DNA from: Isoptericola variabilis 225
GTDB lineage: Bacteria; Actinomycetota; Actinomycetes; Actinomycetales; Cellulomonadaceae
Direction of reading: 5' to 3'
DNA: 64,000 nucleotides
NCBI RefSeq assembly: GCF_000215105.1
Contig: NC_015588.1
Location: forward strand, 2,542,001-2,606,000
The notes beneath the pieces are model-generated. The model searched no databases and was not told the DNA's origin. It saw only the letters and a program-made list of their open reading frames with translations. Made by a program: the position numbers and the translations under genes. This document shows positions 48,410 to 57,818 of the stretch, in pieces (position 1 is the first letter of the stretch; the number at the start of each line of letters is the position of its first letter).

Positions 48410-50572
48410 TCAGCCGGCGCCGGCGAGCGCGGCCCGCGCGCCCGCCGCGACCTCGGGCGCGAGCGTGCGCGCGAAGGTCGCGGTCAGGTGGCCGTGGTCG
48501 AAGTAGGCGACGACGCCGCCGACGACGGCGTGGCACCGCCGCGCGTCGCACATGAGGTCCGTGACCTCGACGAGCCGCACGAGCCCGGTGTCGTCGTCCG
48601 ACGCCGCGGCTGCGAGCGGGTCGGGCTCGAGCGCCGTGCTGCGCGGCGCGCCGCACGCCGCGACGTCGTCCGGGCGGGAGGCCACGCAGTCGGGCACGTC
48701 GCCCGGCATGGCCGGGGTGTCGCGCAGCACGAGGACCGGGATGCCGGCGGCCGTGAACGCCTCGAGCGTCTCGGCGTAGGCCTCCTGGGCCGCGGCCGCC
48801 TGGTCGCGCTGCGCGACCCCGGCGAGCGACTGGTTCGTCCGGGCCGACATGACGACGAGGTCGTACCCGCCCTCGACGACCGACCGCACGGCCCAGCGGT
48901 TGGTCCCCAGGCAGCCCTCGGTCTCCTCGGCGTCGTCGAACGCGAGGGGCCGGTCGACGGGGTAGCACACCGACTGCAGGTACGTCGTGAGCTGCCAGCC
49001 GTCCTCGGCGACCACGTCCTCGAGCGCCGGCAGCCAGTGGCCGGCGTGGGAGTTCCCGACGAGCGCCACGCGCGCCGACGGCTGCTCCGACCGGTCGGTG
49101 CCGGAGTACGTGCACGTGTGCCGGGTCGTGAAGGGCGCGTTGTTCCAGCACCCGTCGGCATACGGCGCGGGCTTGTCCTCGGCGGCGAACTCGGGCGGCG
49201 TGAGCAGGCTGCCCACCGTGCACGACGGGTCGCGCACGGCGCCCGCGCCGGCGCAGGGCCCGGCCGCCGCGAGCCGGTGGGCGACGACGTCGGCGGCCTC
49301 GTGCTCCGCGGCCGTCGCGCGGTCGACGACGACGAGCGCGGCCGCCCCGACCACGAGCGTGGCGAGGGCGAGCAGCCCGAACGTCGAGACCTTGCGCCGC
49401 GCCAGGCGGCGGTCGCGGCGGACCGGGTCCTCGACGAACCGCTTCGTGAGCGCGGCCAGGACGAGCGTGAGAGCCACGGCCGCGAGCTGCTCGGCCAGGC
49501 CCGGCGGCCGCCCGAGGACGAACGGAGCCACCACGACGACCGGCCAGTGCCAGAGGTACACCGAGTACGAGACGTCGCCCAGCCAGCGCACGGCCCGACG
49601 TCCCAGGACGGAGCCGGGTCCCGCCGCGACGCCGTCGGCCGCCGCGGCCACGACGAGCGCGGTCCCGACCGTCGGCACGAGCGCGGTCCAGCCGGGGAAC
49701 GGCGTCCGCGCGTCGAACGTCGCGACCGCGACGCCGACGAGCAGCAGGCCGGTCCACGCGAGCACGGCACGCCCGGCGGGGCCCGGCCGCACGGGTCGCA
49801 GGGCGACGATCGCCGCCAGGAGGCCCCCGAGGCCGAGCTCCCAGGCGCGCGTCGTGCTCACGAAGTAGGCGGCCGCCGGGTCGGTCGCGGTGAGGTGCAC
49901 CGACCACGCGAGCGACGTGGCCACCACGAGCGCGGCGACCACGAGCGCGGCCACGGCGGCGTCGCGGGCGCGCTCGCGGTCGGCGGGCGCCCGGCGCCGC
50001 AGCGCGCGCGACCCGCGGACGAGCAGCCAGCCGGCCACGGCGAGCGCGACGGGCCACACGAGGTAGAACTGCTCCTCGACCGAGAGCGACCAGTAGTGCT
50101 GCACGGGCGTGTGGAGCTCGTCGGCGGCGAGGTAGTCGGTCGCCGAGCGCGCCAGGGCCCAGTTCTCGACGTAGAGCACGGCGGCGAGCGCCTCCCGCCC
50201 GACGTCGGCGCGCACGGTCGCCGGCAGCCAGACCACCGCCGCGACGAGCGTGACGAGCAGGACGAGCGACGCGGCGGGCACGAGCCGCCGCACGCGGCGC
50301 GCCCAGAACTCGAGGAGGTCGCCGGCCGTGCGGAGCGGACGCCGCACGAGGTGCGAGGTGATGAGGAACCCGGACAGGACGAAGAAGACGTCGACGCCGA
50401 CGTACCCGCCGGGAACGGCGGAGGGCCACACGTGGTACGCGAGGACGGCGGCGACCGCGAGCGCCCGGAGCCCCTGGATGTCGGCGCGGGGTGCGGACGG
50501 CGCCCGGCCGGGCGGGGAGCCCCCGGGTGTCGCGTCGGCGCGGCGCTCGAGCGCGGCCGCGGGCGCGCTCAC
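48410..50572 (-). CDS. Acyltransferase 3 fused to an SGNH domain (OafA-like)
   Basis: 720 residues. The membrane acyltransferase half (IQGLRALAVAAVLAYHVWPS, GVDVFFVLSGFLITSHLVRR, HYWSLSVEEQFYLVWPVALA) is followed by an extracytoplasmic SGNH half with VALVGNSHAGHWLPALEDVV and late VAYFDHGHLTATF. Four or more Cys in the SGNH half suggest disulfides. It probably O-acetylates cell-wall polysaccharide. GTG 50572; TACCCT about 30 bases upstream may be its -10. It is unrelated in function to the adjacent cys genes. Confidence 0.9.
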   Translation of the reverse strand: MSAPAAALERRADATPGGSPPGRAPSAPRADIQGLRALAVAAVLAYHVWPSAVPGGYVGVDVFFVLSGFLITSHLVRRPLRTAGDLLEFWARRVRRLVPAASLVLLVTLVAAVVWLPATVRADVGREALAAVLYVENWALARSATDYLAADELHTPVQHYWSLSVEEQFYLVWPVALAVAGWLLVRGSRALRRRAPADRERARDAAVAALVVAALVVATSLAWSVHLTATDPAAAYFVSTTRAWELGLGGLLAAIVALRPVRPGPAGRAVLAWTGLLLVGVAVATFDARTPFPGWTALVPTVGTALVVAAAADGVAAGPGSVLGRRAVRWLGDVSYSVYLWHWPVVVVAPFVLGRPPGLAEQLAAVALTLVLAALTKRFVEDPVRRDRRLARRKVSTFGLLALATLVVGAAALVVVDRATAAEHEAADVVAHRLAAAGPCAGAGAVRDPSCTVGSLLTPPEFAAEDKPAPYADGCWNNAPFTTRHTCTYSGTDRSEQPSARVALVGNSHAGHWLPALEDVVAEDGWQLTTYLQSVCYPVDRPLAFDDAEETEGCLGTNRWAVRSVVEGGYDLVVMSARTNQSLAGVAQRDQAAAAQEAYAETLEAFTAAGIPVLVLRDTPAMPGDVPDCVASRPDDVAACGAPRSTALEPDPLAAAASDDDTGLVRLVEVTDLMCDARRCHAVVGGVVAYFDHGHLTATFARTLAPEVAAGARAALAGAG

Positions 50573-50610
50573 GCCGCGGGCACCGGGTCGAGCATGCCTG
50601 CCAGGGTATC

Positions 50611-50645
50611 GGAGCCGCCGCGCCCGGGACGAGCGCGGCGGCTCC
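50611..50645 (-). terminator. Terminator of the cysQ-cysD-cysN operon
   Basis: Perfect 12-bp arms GGAGCCGCCGCG / CGCGGCGGCTCC with an 11-base loop, starting 18 bases after the cysN stop. Confidence 0.72.
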
Positions 50646-50663
50646 GGGCCGATCGGACGCCGC

Positions 50664-51977
50664 TCAGACGCTGTGCGGCAGACCGCCGACCATGCCGGCG
50701 GCGACGGTCTTGTTCGTGGACTCGTCGACGAGGATGAACGCGCCGGTCTGGCGGTTCTGCCGGTACGGGTCGACGAACAGCGGCTGGGTCACGCGCAGCC
50801 GGATGCGGCCGATCTCGTTGAGCCGGATCTCCGTGGCGTCCTCGTCGCGGTGCAGCGTGTTGACGTCGACGCGGTAGTTGATCTCCTTGACCATCGCGCG
50901 GGCCCAGCGGGTCGTGTGCTTGATGGCGTACTTCTTGCCCTGCACCAGCGGCGCCGACTCGTCCATCCAGCAGACCTGGGCGTCGAGGTCCTGCAGTGCC
51001 GCGGGCGTGTTGTTGGGCCGGCAGATCATGTCGCCGCGCGAGATGTCGATCTCGTCGGTGAGGCGCACGGTCACGGACATGGGCGGGAACGCCTCCGCGA
51101 CCGGACCGTCCGCCGTCTCGATCGACGCGATGGTCGTCTCGAGGCCCGACGGCAGCGCGAGCACCTTGTCGCCCGGCTTCATGACGCCGGACGCGACGGT
51201 GCCGGCGTACCCGCGGTAGTCGCGCGCGTCGTGCGACTGGGGGCGGATGACGTACTGGACCGGGAAGCGCACGTCGATGAGGTTGCGGTCCGAGGCGACG
51301 TGGAGCCGCTCGAGGTGGCTCAGCAGCGGCGACCCGTCGAACCACGGCATGTTCTCGCTGCGGTTGACGACGTTGTCGCCGACCAGCGCGGAGATGGGGA
51401 TGAACGTCAGGTCCGGCACCCGCAGGCGGGCGGCGAACTCGGTGAACTCGGCCCGGATGCGCTCGAAGACGTCCTCCGAGTAGTCGACGAGGTCCATCTT
51501 GTTGACGCAGACGACGACGTGCGGCACGCCCAGCAGCGTGGCCAGGAACGTGTGCCGCCGGCTCTGCTCGAGCACGCCCTTGCGCGCGTCGACGAGGATG
51601 AGTGCGACGTCGGCCGTCGAGGCCCCGGTCACCATGTTGCGGGTGTACTGGATGTGGCCGGGGGTGTCCGCGATGATGAACTTGCGCTTCGGCGTCGCGA
51701 AGTAGCGGTAGGCGACGTCGATCGTGATGCCCTGCTCGCGCTCGGCGCGCAGGCCGTCGGTGAGGAGCGCGAGGTCGGTGTAGTCGTTGCCGCGGTCCTT
51801 GGAGACCTGCTCGACGGACTCCAGCTGGTCCTCGAAGATCGTCTTGGAGTCGAACAGCAGCCGGCCGATGAGGGTCGACTTGCCGTCGTCGACGGAGCCG
51901 GCCGTGGCGAACCGCAGCAGGTCGACGCGACGCTCGGGCGCCGTGCCGAAGGTCGTGGCGTGCGTGGTGGCGGTCAT
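50664..51977 (-). CDS. cysN: Sulfate adenylyltransferase subunit 1 (GTPase)
   Basis: 437 residues. An EF-Tu-like GTPase (GSVDDGKSTLIGRLLFD, DTPGHIQYTRNMVTGAS, NKMDLVDYS) with two beta-barrel domains. GTP hydrolysis drives APS formation by CysD. There is no fused APS-kinase domain, which agrees with a separate cysC at 54873. It starts three bases after the cysD stop. The full length matches stand-alone CysN. Confidence 0.96.
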   Translation of the reverse strand: MTATTHATTFGTAPERRVDLLRFATAGSVDDGKSTLIGRLLFDSKTIFEDQLESVEQVSKDRGNDYTDLALLTDGLRAEREQGITIDVAYRYFATPKRKFIIADTPGHIQYTRNMVTGASTADVALILVDARKGVLEQSRRHTFLATLLGVPHVVVCVNKMDLVDYSEDVFERIRAEFTEFAARLRVPDLTFIPISALVGDNVVNRSENMPWFDGSPLLSHLERLHVASDRNLIDVRFPVQYVIRPQSHDARDYRGYAGTVASGVMKPGDKVLALPSGLETTIASIETADGPVAEAFPPMSVTVRLTDEIDISRGDMICRPNNTPAALQDLDAQVCWMDESAPLVQGKKYAIKHTTRWARAMVKEINYRVDVNTLHRDEDATEIRLNEIGRIRLRVTQPLFVDPYRQNRQTGAFILVDESTNKTVAAGMVGGLPHSV

Positions 51978-51979
51978 GT

Positions 51980-52882
51980 CTAGAAGTAGCCCTCTCGCTT
52001 CCGGTCCTCCATGGCGGCCTCGCTCACGCGGTCGTCGCCGCGGGTCGCGCCGCGCTCGGTGAGGCGCACGGCCGCGATCTCCTCGACGATCTCGCGCAGC
52101 GTCGAGGCGGTGGACTCGACGCACGCCGTGAGATTCGCGTCGCCCACCGTGCGGTACCGCACCGAGCGGACCTCGGACGTCTCACCGTCGCGCAGCGGCG
52201 TGAACTCGTTGACCTCGTAGAGCATCCCGCCGCGGCCCACGACCTCCCGCTCGCGCGCCAGGTACAGGTCGGGGATGTCGATGTTCTCGGCCTCGATGTA
52301 GGACCAGATGTCGAGCTCGGTCCAGTTCGACAGCGGGAACACGCGGATCGACTCGCCCTGGTGGACGCGGCCGTTGTAGAGGTTCCAGATCTCGGGCCGC
52401 TGGTTCTTCGGGTCCCACTGGCCGAACTCGTCGCGGAAGGAGAACACGCGCTCCTTGGCGCGCGCCTTCTCCTCGTCGCGGCGGCCGCCGCCGAACGCCG
52501 CGTCGAACCCGTTCTTCTCGAGGGCCTCGAGCAGGACGGGCGTCTGGATGCGGTTGCGCGAGCCGTTGGGCTCGGGGCGCACGAGCCCGCGGTCGATCGC
52601 CTCCTGGACCGAGGCGACGACGAGCTGGACCCCGAGCCGCTCGACCCACCGGTCGCGGCAGTCGAGCACGGTCCGGAAGTTCAGCCCCGTGTCGACGTGC
52701 ATCACCGGGAACGGGATGCGCGCCGGCGCGAACGCCTTGGCCGCGAGGTGGAGCATCACGATCGAGTCCTTGCCGCCCGAGAAGAGCAGACAGGGGCGCT
52801 CCATCTCCGCGACGACCTCGCGGAAGATGTGGATGCTCTCCGCCTCGAGGTTGCGTAGCTGGCTCAGGACGTGAGTCGTCAC
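51980..52882 (-). CDS. cysD: Sulfate adenylyltransferase subunit 2
   Basis: 300 residues. PAPS-reductase-like ATP-pyrophosphatase fold with the PP-loop LLFSGGKDSIVMLHLAAKAF. FGGGRRDEEKARAKERVFSF and the C-terminal DRKREGYF are characteristic of CysD. It adenylylates sulfate to APS together with CysN. The GTG at 52882 overlaps the cysQ stop (GTGA) and has GGAAGG nine bases upstream. Confidence 0.96.
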   Translation of the reverse strand: MTTHVLSQLRNLEAESIHIFREVVAEMERPCLLFSGGKDSIVMLHLAAKAFAPARIPFPVMHVDTGLNFRTVLDCRDRWVERLGVQLVVASVQEAIDRGLVRPEPNGSRNRIQTPVLLEALEKNGFDAAFGGGRRDEEKARAKERVFSFRDEFGQWDPKNQRPEIWNLYNGRVHQGESIRVFPLSNWTELDIWSYIEAENIDIPDLYLAREREVVGRGGMLYEVNEFTPLRDGETSEVRSVRYRTVGDANLTACVESTASTLREIVEEIAAVRLTERGATRGDDRVSEAAMEDRKREGYF

Positions 52883-53748
52883 GGCTGGGCACCTTCCTTG
52901 CTTCTCGGACCGGTCTGGGACAGCGCCGCACGCAGGTGCGGCGCCAGGGCCGGGTGGCACACGAACAGGTCGGGGAGCCACGGGTCGGGTCGGTTGTACT
53001 CGAGCGGCGAGCCGTCGAGCCTCGTGCACACGAGCCCGGCCGCCGACGCCACGGCGACGGGCGCGGCCGAGTCCCACTCGTACTGCCCGCCGGCGTGGAC
53101 GTAGGCGTCGACCGTACCCTCGACGACGGCGGCGACCTTCACGCCGGCCGACCCCATCGGAACGAGCTCGACGTCGCCCCGCGCGGCGAGCGCGGTGACG
53201 AACGCGGGCGGGCGACTGCGGCTCGCGGCCAGGCGCAGCGGCCGGCGCCCCGCGAGGACGTCGTCGACGTGGTCGACGTGGTCGACGTCGTCCGCGGGCT
53301 GCTGCGGGCCGGCTCCGACCGTGCCGTGCACGACGCCGCGCGCGGGCAGCGCCACCGCACCGGCCGACAGGCCCGCCCCGCGCTCCCACAGCGCGATGTG
53401 CACCGCGAAGTCGTCCCGCCAGCCGCCGTCGGGCGTGCGCTCGGCGAACTCGCGCGTGCCGTCGAGCGGGTCGACGATCCACACGCGGTCCGCCAGCAGC
53501 CGCGCCGGGTCGTCGGCGGCCTCCTCGGAGAGCACCGCGTCGCCCGGGCGGGCGTGCCCGAGCGCCGCGGCGAGCCACGCCTGCGCGGCGGCGTCGCCGG
53601 CGTCGCGCAGCGCACGGCCCGCGAGCCCGGTCCGCCCGGCGTCGTCGCGCAGGCCGAGCAGGACCCGGCCCGCGCTGCGCGCGAGCGCGACCGCGAGCGA
53701 CGCGTCGTCGTGCGACGCGTCGGGCGGCGGCGGGCTCTGGCGGCTCAT
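52879..53748 (-). CDS. cysQ: 3'(2'),5'-bisphosphate nucleotidase
   Basis: 289 residues of the inositol-monophosphatase superfamily. Metal motifs are [27 protein letters not shown] and late [15 protein letters not shown]. It removes the 3'-phosphate from PAP/PAPS, preventing PAP build-up. It is the first gene of the operon with cysD and cysN. A small insertion [10 protein letters not shown] is encoded by repeated GTCGACGTG units (about 53263-53293). GAGGAG precedes the ATG at 53748. Confidence 0.9.
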   Translation of the reverse strand: MSRQSPPPPDASHDDASLAVALARSAGRVLLGLRDDAGRTGLAGRALRDAGDAAAQAWLAAALGHARPGDAVLSEEAADDPARLLADRVWIVDPLDGTREFAERTPDGGWRDDFAVHIALWERGAGLSAGAVALPARGVVHGTVGAGPQQPADDVDHVDHVDDVLAGRRPLRLAASRSRPPAFVTALAARGDVELVPMGSAGVKVAAVVEGTVDAYVHAGGQYEWDSAAPVAVASAAGLVCTRLDGSPLEYNRPDPWLPDLFVCHPALAPHLRAALSQTGPRSKEGAQP

Positions 53749-53766
53749 CGGCTCCTCGATCCGGGG

Positions 53767-53796
53767 TGTCCATTTACTGGTCCCACAGAGTGGACA
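53767..53796. promoter_or_regulatory. Inverted repeat in the divergent cysQ/tauE promoter region
   Basis: TGTCCA (53767-53772) and TGGACA (53791-53796) form a perfect 6-bp inverted repeat with 18 bases between. The right half also resembles a -35 box (TGGACA), 15 bases before TAGCAT. It is suited to a regulator acting on both operons. Confidence 0.4.
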
Positions 53797-53811
53797 GGTT
53801 CCGGGCGAGGC

Positions 53812-53817
53812 TAGCAT
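53812..53817 (+). promoter_or_regulatory. -10 element of the uORF-tauE-cysC transcript
   Basis: TAGCAT, seven bases before the uORF ATG at 53825, so the uORF would be read as a leaderless message. Confidence 0.5.
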
Positions 53818-53824
53818 CGCCACC

Positions 53825-53929
53825 ATGCCGACCCGCAGGGTGCACCACCGACCGAGACACGCGACGCCGTACGGCGGCGCGTGTTGTCGTGTCGCCGGCA
53901 CCCGCGGGCGGGGGCGGACCGCGCGATGA
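53825..53929 (+). CDS. Putative cysteine-sensing leader peptide (uORF)
   Basis: 34 codons, starting [15 protein letters not shown] and continuing [10 protein letters not shown]. Two adjacent Cys codons, both the rare TGT form, lie at 53882-53887. The stop TGA overlaps the tauE ATG (ATGA at 53926-53929). No ribosome site is present, and the -10 places transcription start at or next to the ATG. Actinobacterial sulfur genes are known to use Cys-rich uORFs whose translation stalls when cysteine is scarce. The position before tauE-cysC and opposite cysQDN fits that. The peptide itself is probably not functional. Confidence 0.6.
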   Translation: MPTRRVHHRPRHATPYGGACCRVAGTRGRGRTAR

Positions 53930-54876
53930 GCCTCGACCTGCCCCTGGTCGTGGGCGGGTTGCTCGTGGGCTTCGTCGTCGGGCTGACGGGCATGGGCGGT
54001 GGCGCGCTCATGACCCCGATGCTCGTCTTCGTCTTCCGTGTCGACCCGTTGACGGCCGTCTCGAGCGACATCGTCGCGAGCCTCTTCATGAAGCCGGCGG
54101 GCGCGATCGTCCACCTGCGGCGGCGCACCGTGAACCTCCGGCTCGTCCTGTGGCTGTGCCTCGGCTCGGTCCCCGCAGCGTTCTCCGGCGCGCTGCTCAT
54201 CCGCGCGCTGCCGTTCGGCGACTCGCTCGACGAGGCGCTCAAGGCCGTGCTCGGCGGCGCGCTGCTCCTCGCCGCGGCCGGGCTCGTCGTCCGGTCGGTC
54301 CTCGGCATGCGCCGGCACCGGTCGGCGTTCGGCGAGGGTCCCGCCCGGCCGAGCAGCCCCGACGTCGTCGTCCGCCCGCTGCCGACGCTGCTGCTCGGCG
54401 TGGCCGCAGGCCTGCTCGTGGGCATGACGTCGGTCGGGTCCGGCTCCGTCGTCATCGTCGTGCTCCTGCTGCTCTACCCCGCGCTCAAGGCGTCGCAGCT
54501 CGTCGGCACCGACCTCGTGCAGGCCGTGCCGCTCGTCGCCGCCGCGTCGCTCGGCCACCTGCTGTACGGCGACTTCTCGCTCGCCCTGACGACGTCGCTC
54601 CTGGTCGGCGCGATCCCCGGCGCCTGGTTCGGCGCGCACGTGTCGAGCCGGGCACCGGGCGGCCTCATCCGGCGGGCGCTCGCGATCCTCCTGCTCGCGT
54701 CCGGCCTCAAGCTCCTCGGCGCGCCGCTGCCCGTCGTCGTCGCCGCGGCCGTCGCCGCGCTCGTGGTGGGCAACGTCGTGTGGATGGTCGTCAAGCGCCG
54801 CCTCGCCGCGGCCGCGCCGCCGCCCGACGAACCCGCCCCCGAGCCCACGCTCGCCGTCGGCCAGGACCGGCCATGA
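53926..54876 (+). CDS. Sulfite exporter TauE/SafE family membrane protein
   Basis: 316 residues, about eight helices in two similar halves: [20 protein letters not shown] near the start and [20 protein letters not shown] in the second half, the TauE/SafE duplicated motif. It moves sulfite, sulfoacetate or a related anion. Context with CysDNCQ suggests a sulfate or sulfite role; direction is unknown. The start overlaps the uORF stop and the stop overlaps cysC (ATGA). Confidence 0.88.
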   Translation: MSLDLPLVVGGLLVGFVVGLTGMGGGALMTPMLVFVFRVDPLTAVSSDIVASLFMKPAGAIVHLRRRTVNLRLVLWLCLGSVPAAFSGALLIRALPFGDSLDEALKAVLGGALLLAAAGLVVRSVLGMRRHRSAFGEGPARPSSPDVVVRPLPTLLLGVAAGLLVGMTSVGSGSVVIVVLLLLYPALKASQLVGTDLVQAVPLVAAASLGHLLYGDFSLALTTSLLVGAIPGAWFGAHVSSRAPGGLIRRALAILLLASGLKLLGAPLPVVVAAAVAALVVGNVVWMVVKRRLAAAAPPPDEPAPEPTLAVGQDRP

Positions 54877-56114
54877 GCCTGCCGACCGCGACCCGCGTCC
54901 TGTCGCCCGACGAGCTCGACCTGCTCGAGCTCGCGCTCGGCGGCGGCTCTCCCCTACCCGCCGCGCGGCTGCTCGGGCACGACGGCGGGCCCGTCACGCT
55001 CACCGACGCCGAGAACACCCCGCTCGCGGTGCTCGACGACGGCGGTGCGCGGCCGGTCAAGCCCCTCGCCCGCGCGGCCGGCCCGCACTGGGAACCCGCG
55101 CTGCGCCGCCCTGCCGACGACGTCCGCGCCGGCCTGGCCGCGGCGCGCGACGTCGTCGCGGTGGTCGTCGACGAACCGCCCACCCGGGCGGAGGCGGGCG
55201 CCCTGCCCGCCGTCGTGGCCGGGGCCGACGCGGTGCTGCTCCTCGTGCCCGCGGCGCGGCACACCCCCAGGCCCGGCGCTGTCGGCGCGCCCGCGCTCGT
55301 GCGGGCCGCGCAGGCGCTGGCAGACCGTCTCGACGTGACCGCGCACGTCGTCGTCGTGCCGTGGCCGGCGGCCGGCGGGGTAGGTGCGGCTGGCGCGCTC
55401 GACCGGGACGGCGTCGCCGCCCGCTACGGCGCCACCCGAGCCACGCGCCTCGCGGACCACCGCGACGCCGCCACCCGCGACCGCGTCGCCCGCCTGGCCA
55501 CGCTGTGGACCGACGAGGTCGCCGCCCTCTACCCCGAGCCCGTCGCGCGCGAGGTCGTCCGGGCCGCGACCGCGGCGAGCCGCCGCGGCGCCGTCGTGCT
55601 GCTCACGGGCCTGTCCGGCTCCGGCAAGTCGACCGTGGCGCGCGCGCTCGCCGCCGAGCTCGACGACGAGGGCCTCCACACGACGCTGCTCGACGGCGAC
55701 GAGGTGCGCCACCACCTGTCCAAGGGGCTCGGCTTCGACCGCGCGTCACGCGAGCTCAACGTCGAGCGCATCGGCTACGTCGCCTCGCTCGTCGCCCGCC
55801 ACGGTGGCATCGCGCTCGCGGCACCCATCGCGCCCTTCGCCTCCGGACGCGCCCGCGTGCGCGAGCTCGCCGAGGCGGCCGGGGCGGCCTTCGTCCTCGT
55901 GCACGTGAGCACGCCGCTCGAGGTGTGCGAGGCCCGCGACCGCAAGGGCCTGTACGCCAGGGCGCGCCGCGGCGAGATCCCCGACTTCACCGGCATCTCC
56001 TCGCCCTACGAGGCGCCCGACGACGCCGACGTCGTCGTCGACACGTCCGTCACCGACGTGCCCGACGCCGTCGCGACCGTGCGGGCCGCACTCCTGTCCG
56101 CGCTCGGCGCCTGA
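54873..56114 (+). CDS. cysC: Adenylyl-sulfate kinase with an extra N-terminal domain
   Basis: 413 residues. The C-terminal half (from about 240) is APS kinase: Walker [81 protein letters not shown]. It makes PAPS from APS. The first 230 residues begin [15 protein letters not shown] and resemble the PUA-like start of Sat-type ATP sulfurylases. The sulfurylase HxxH and QxRNP catalytic motifs are missing. The domain is probably structural or regulatory, since CysDN supply the sulfurylase. Confidence 0.88.
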   Translation: MSLPTATRVLSPDELDLLELALGGGSPLPAARLLGHDGGPVTLTDAENTPLAVLDDGGARPVKPLARAAGPHWEPALRRPADDVRAGLAAARDVVAVVVDEPPTRAEAGALPAVVAGADAVLLLVPAARHTPRPGAVGAPALVRAAQALADRLDVTAHVVVVPWPAAGGVGAAGALDRDGVAARYGATRATRLADHRDAATRDRVARLATLWTDEVAALYPEPVAREVVRAATAASRRGAVVLLTGLSGSGKSTVARALAAELDDEGLHTTLLDGDEVRHHLSKGLGFDRASRELNVERIGYVASLVARHGGIALAAPIAPFASGRARVRELAEAAGAAFVLVHVSTPLEVCEARDRKGLYARARRGEIPDFTGISSPYEAPDDADVVVDTSVTDVPDAVATVRAALLSALGA

Positions 56115-56118
56115 CGCC

Positions 56119-56310
56119 TCAGAGCGGGCGTGCCTCGTCCGGCAGCAGCACGGGGATGCCGTCGCGCACCGGGTAGGCCAGCGGGCGCTCGCGGTCGGTC
56201 GAGTGCAGCTCGGGGCTGCCGTCGGGGCCGACCGCGTCCACCAGCTCCGCCCCCGTGACCGGGCAGCGCAGGACGCCGCGCACCCAGGGGTCGATCTCGA
56301 TCCTGCTCAT
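56119..56310 (-). CDS. Trm112-family small protein
   Basis: 63 residues: IDPWVRGVLRCPVTGAELVD and YPVRDGIPVLLPDEARPL match the bacterial Trm112/YcaR fold. Only one Cys of the usual zinc set remains. The partner methyltransferase is unknown. Its ATG overlaps the manB stop (ATGA). It is convergent with cysC, with four bases between stops. Confidence 0.85.
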   Translation of the reverse strand: MSRIEIDPWVRGVLRCPVTGAELVDAVGPDGSPELHSTDRERPLAYPVRDGIPVLLPDEARPL

Positions 56311-57743
56311 GCCGTCCTGCCCTCCTCGCGCACGAGCGACAGGACGTCGTCGCGCACCTTGATCATGATGTCCTCGTCGGCGGCCTCGACGTTGAGCCGC
56401 AGCAGCGGCTCGGTGTTGGACGCGCGCAGGTTGAACCACCACTGCGGGTGGGCGTCCCAGTGCGCGACGGTCAGGCCGTCGAGCTCGTCGACCTCGGCGC
56501 CCGGGTAGGCGCTCGCGTACGCCTGGCGCACGCGCGCCGTCGCGGCCGCGGCGTCGGCCACGGTCGAGTTGATCTCGCCCGACGCGACGTACGGCGAGTA
56601 CATCTCGGCCAGCGCGGACAGCGGGTGCGGCTGCGAGCCCAGCGCGGCCAGCACGTGCATCGCGGCGAGCATCCCGGTGTCCGCGAACCAGAAGTCGCGG
56701 AAGTAGTAGTGCGCCGAGTGCTCGCCGCCGAACACGGCGTCGTGCTCGGCCATCCGTGCCTTGATGAAGGAGTGCCCGACGCGGGTGCGCACCGTGCGCG
56801 CGCCGGCGCACTCGAGCAGGTCCGGCACCGCCCGTGACGTGATGAGGTTGTGGATCACGGTGGGCTGGCGCCCGGCCGCGAGCTCCTTGGCGACCTCGCG
56901 CAGCCCGACCAGCGCGGTGATGGCCGACGGCGAGACGGGCTCGCCGCGCTCGTCGACGACGAAGCAGCGGTCCGCGTCGCCGTCGAACGCGAGCCCGACG
57001 TCCGCCCCGTGCTCGACGACCGCGGCCTGCAGGTCGCGCAGGTTCGCCGGCTCGAGCGGGTTCGCCTCGTGGTTGGGGAACGAGCCGTCGAGCTCGAAGT
57101 ACAGCGGCACCACCTCGAGCGGCAGCGCGGGCAGGCCCGCTGCGGTGCCGAGCACCGCGGGCACCGTGTGCCCTCCCATGCCGTTGCCGGCGTCGACCAC
57201 GACGCGCAGCGGCCGCACACCCGACAGGTCGACCAGGTCGCGCAGGAAGCCGGCGTAGTCCGCGAGCACGTCGCGCGCGGTCACGCGGCCCGGCGTCGTC
57301 GCGGGCTCGGGGGTGGTCGCGCCGTCCAGGATCTCCTGCGCGAGCGCACGGACCTCGGCCAGGCCCGTGTCCTGCCCGACCGGGCGAGCGCCCGCGCGGC
57401 ACAGCTTGATCCCGTTGTACGCGGCCGGGTTGTGCGACGCGGTGAACATCGCCCCCGGCGCCTCGAACCGACCCGAGGCGAAGTAGAGACCGTCCGTGGA
57501 GCACAGGCCGACGTCGACCACGTCCAGTCCCGCCGCCGTGACGCCGGCCGCGAACGCCTCGACCAGAGCCGGCCCCGACTCACGCATGTCCCGGCCCACG
57601 ACCACCGTCGTCGCGCCCTCCGGCAGCGCGACCACGCGCGCGAACGCCGCACCGATGGCCTCGGCCACCGCGGGCGAGAGCTGGTCCGGGACCGTGCCGC
57701 GCACGTCGTACGCCTTGATGATGCTCGCGAGGTCGATCGTCAC
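56307..57743 (-). CDS. manB: Phosphomannomutase/phosphoglucomutase
   Basis: 478 residues. It interconverts mannose-6-P and mannose-1-P. Phosphoserine loop FTASHNPAAYNGIKLC, metal loop LAFDGDADRCFVVDERG, sugar-specificity loop GGEHSAHYYFRDFWF (the GEHSAH form of ManB) and phosphate site RASNTEPLLRLNVEA are all present. The GTG at 57743 has a leaderless-type TACGCT seven bases upstream. It is divergent from manA. The manA-manB-DUF3499 order parallels Rv3255c-Rv3258c in M. tuberculosis. Confidence 0.94.
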   Translation of the reverse strand: MTIDLASIIKAYDVRGTVPDQLSPAVAEAIGAAFARVVALPEGATTVVVGRDMRESGPALVEAFAAGVTAAGLDVVDVGLCSTDGLYFASGRFEAPGAMFTASHNPAAYNGIKLCRAGARPVGQDTGLAEVRALAQEILDGATTPEPATTPGRVTARDVLADYAGFLRDLVDLSGVRPLRVVVDAGNGMGGHTVPAVLGTAAGLPALPLEVVPLYFELDGSFPNHEANPLEPANLRDLQAAVVEHGADVGLAFDGDADRCFVVDERGEPVSPSAITALVGLREVAKELAAGRQPTVIHNLITSRAVPDLLECAGARTVRTRVGHSFIKARMAEHDAVFGGEHSAHYYFRDFWFADTGMLAAMHVLAALGSQPHPLSALAEMYSPYVASGEINSTVADAAAATARVRQAYASAYPGAEVDELDGLTVAHWDAHPQWWFNLRASNTEPLLRLNVEAADEDIMIKVRDDVLSLVREEGRTA

Positions 57744-57750
57744 GGGCCAC

Positions 57751-57756
57751 AGCGTA
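57751..57756 (-). promoter_or_regulatory. -10 element of a leaderless promoter for manB
   Basis: TACGCT on the minus strand, seven bases before GTG 57743. Confidence 0.5.
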
Positions 57757-57806
57757 CGCGGCGGCGCCGGCGCCCCGGCGTGCACCGGCGGGGCGGGCCG
57801 GTGTGA

Positions 57807-57812
57807 AAGGCT
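57807..57812 (+). promoter_or_regulatory. Candidate -10 element for manA
   Basis: AAGGCT, six bases before GTG 57819. It is weaker than TAnnnT but has the same spacing. Confidence 0.35.
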
Positions 57813-57818
57813 GGGCCC

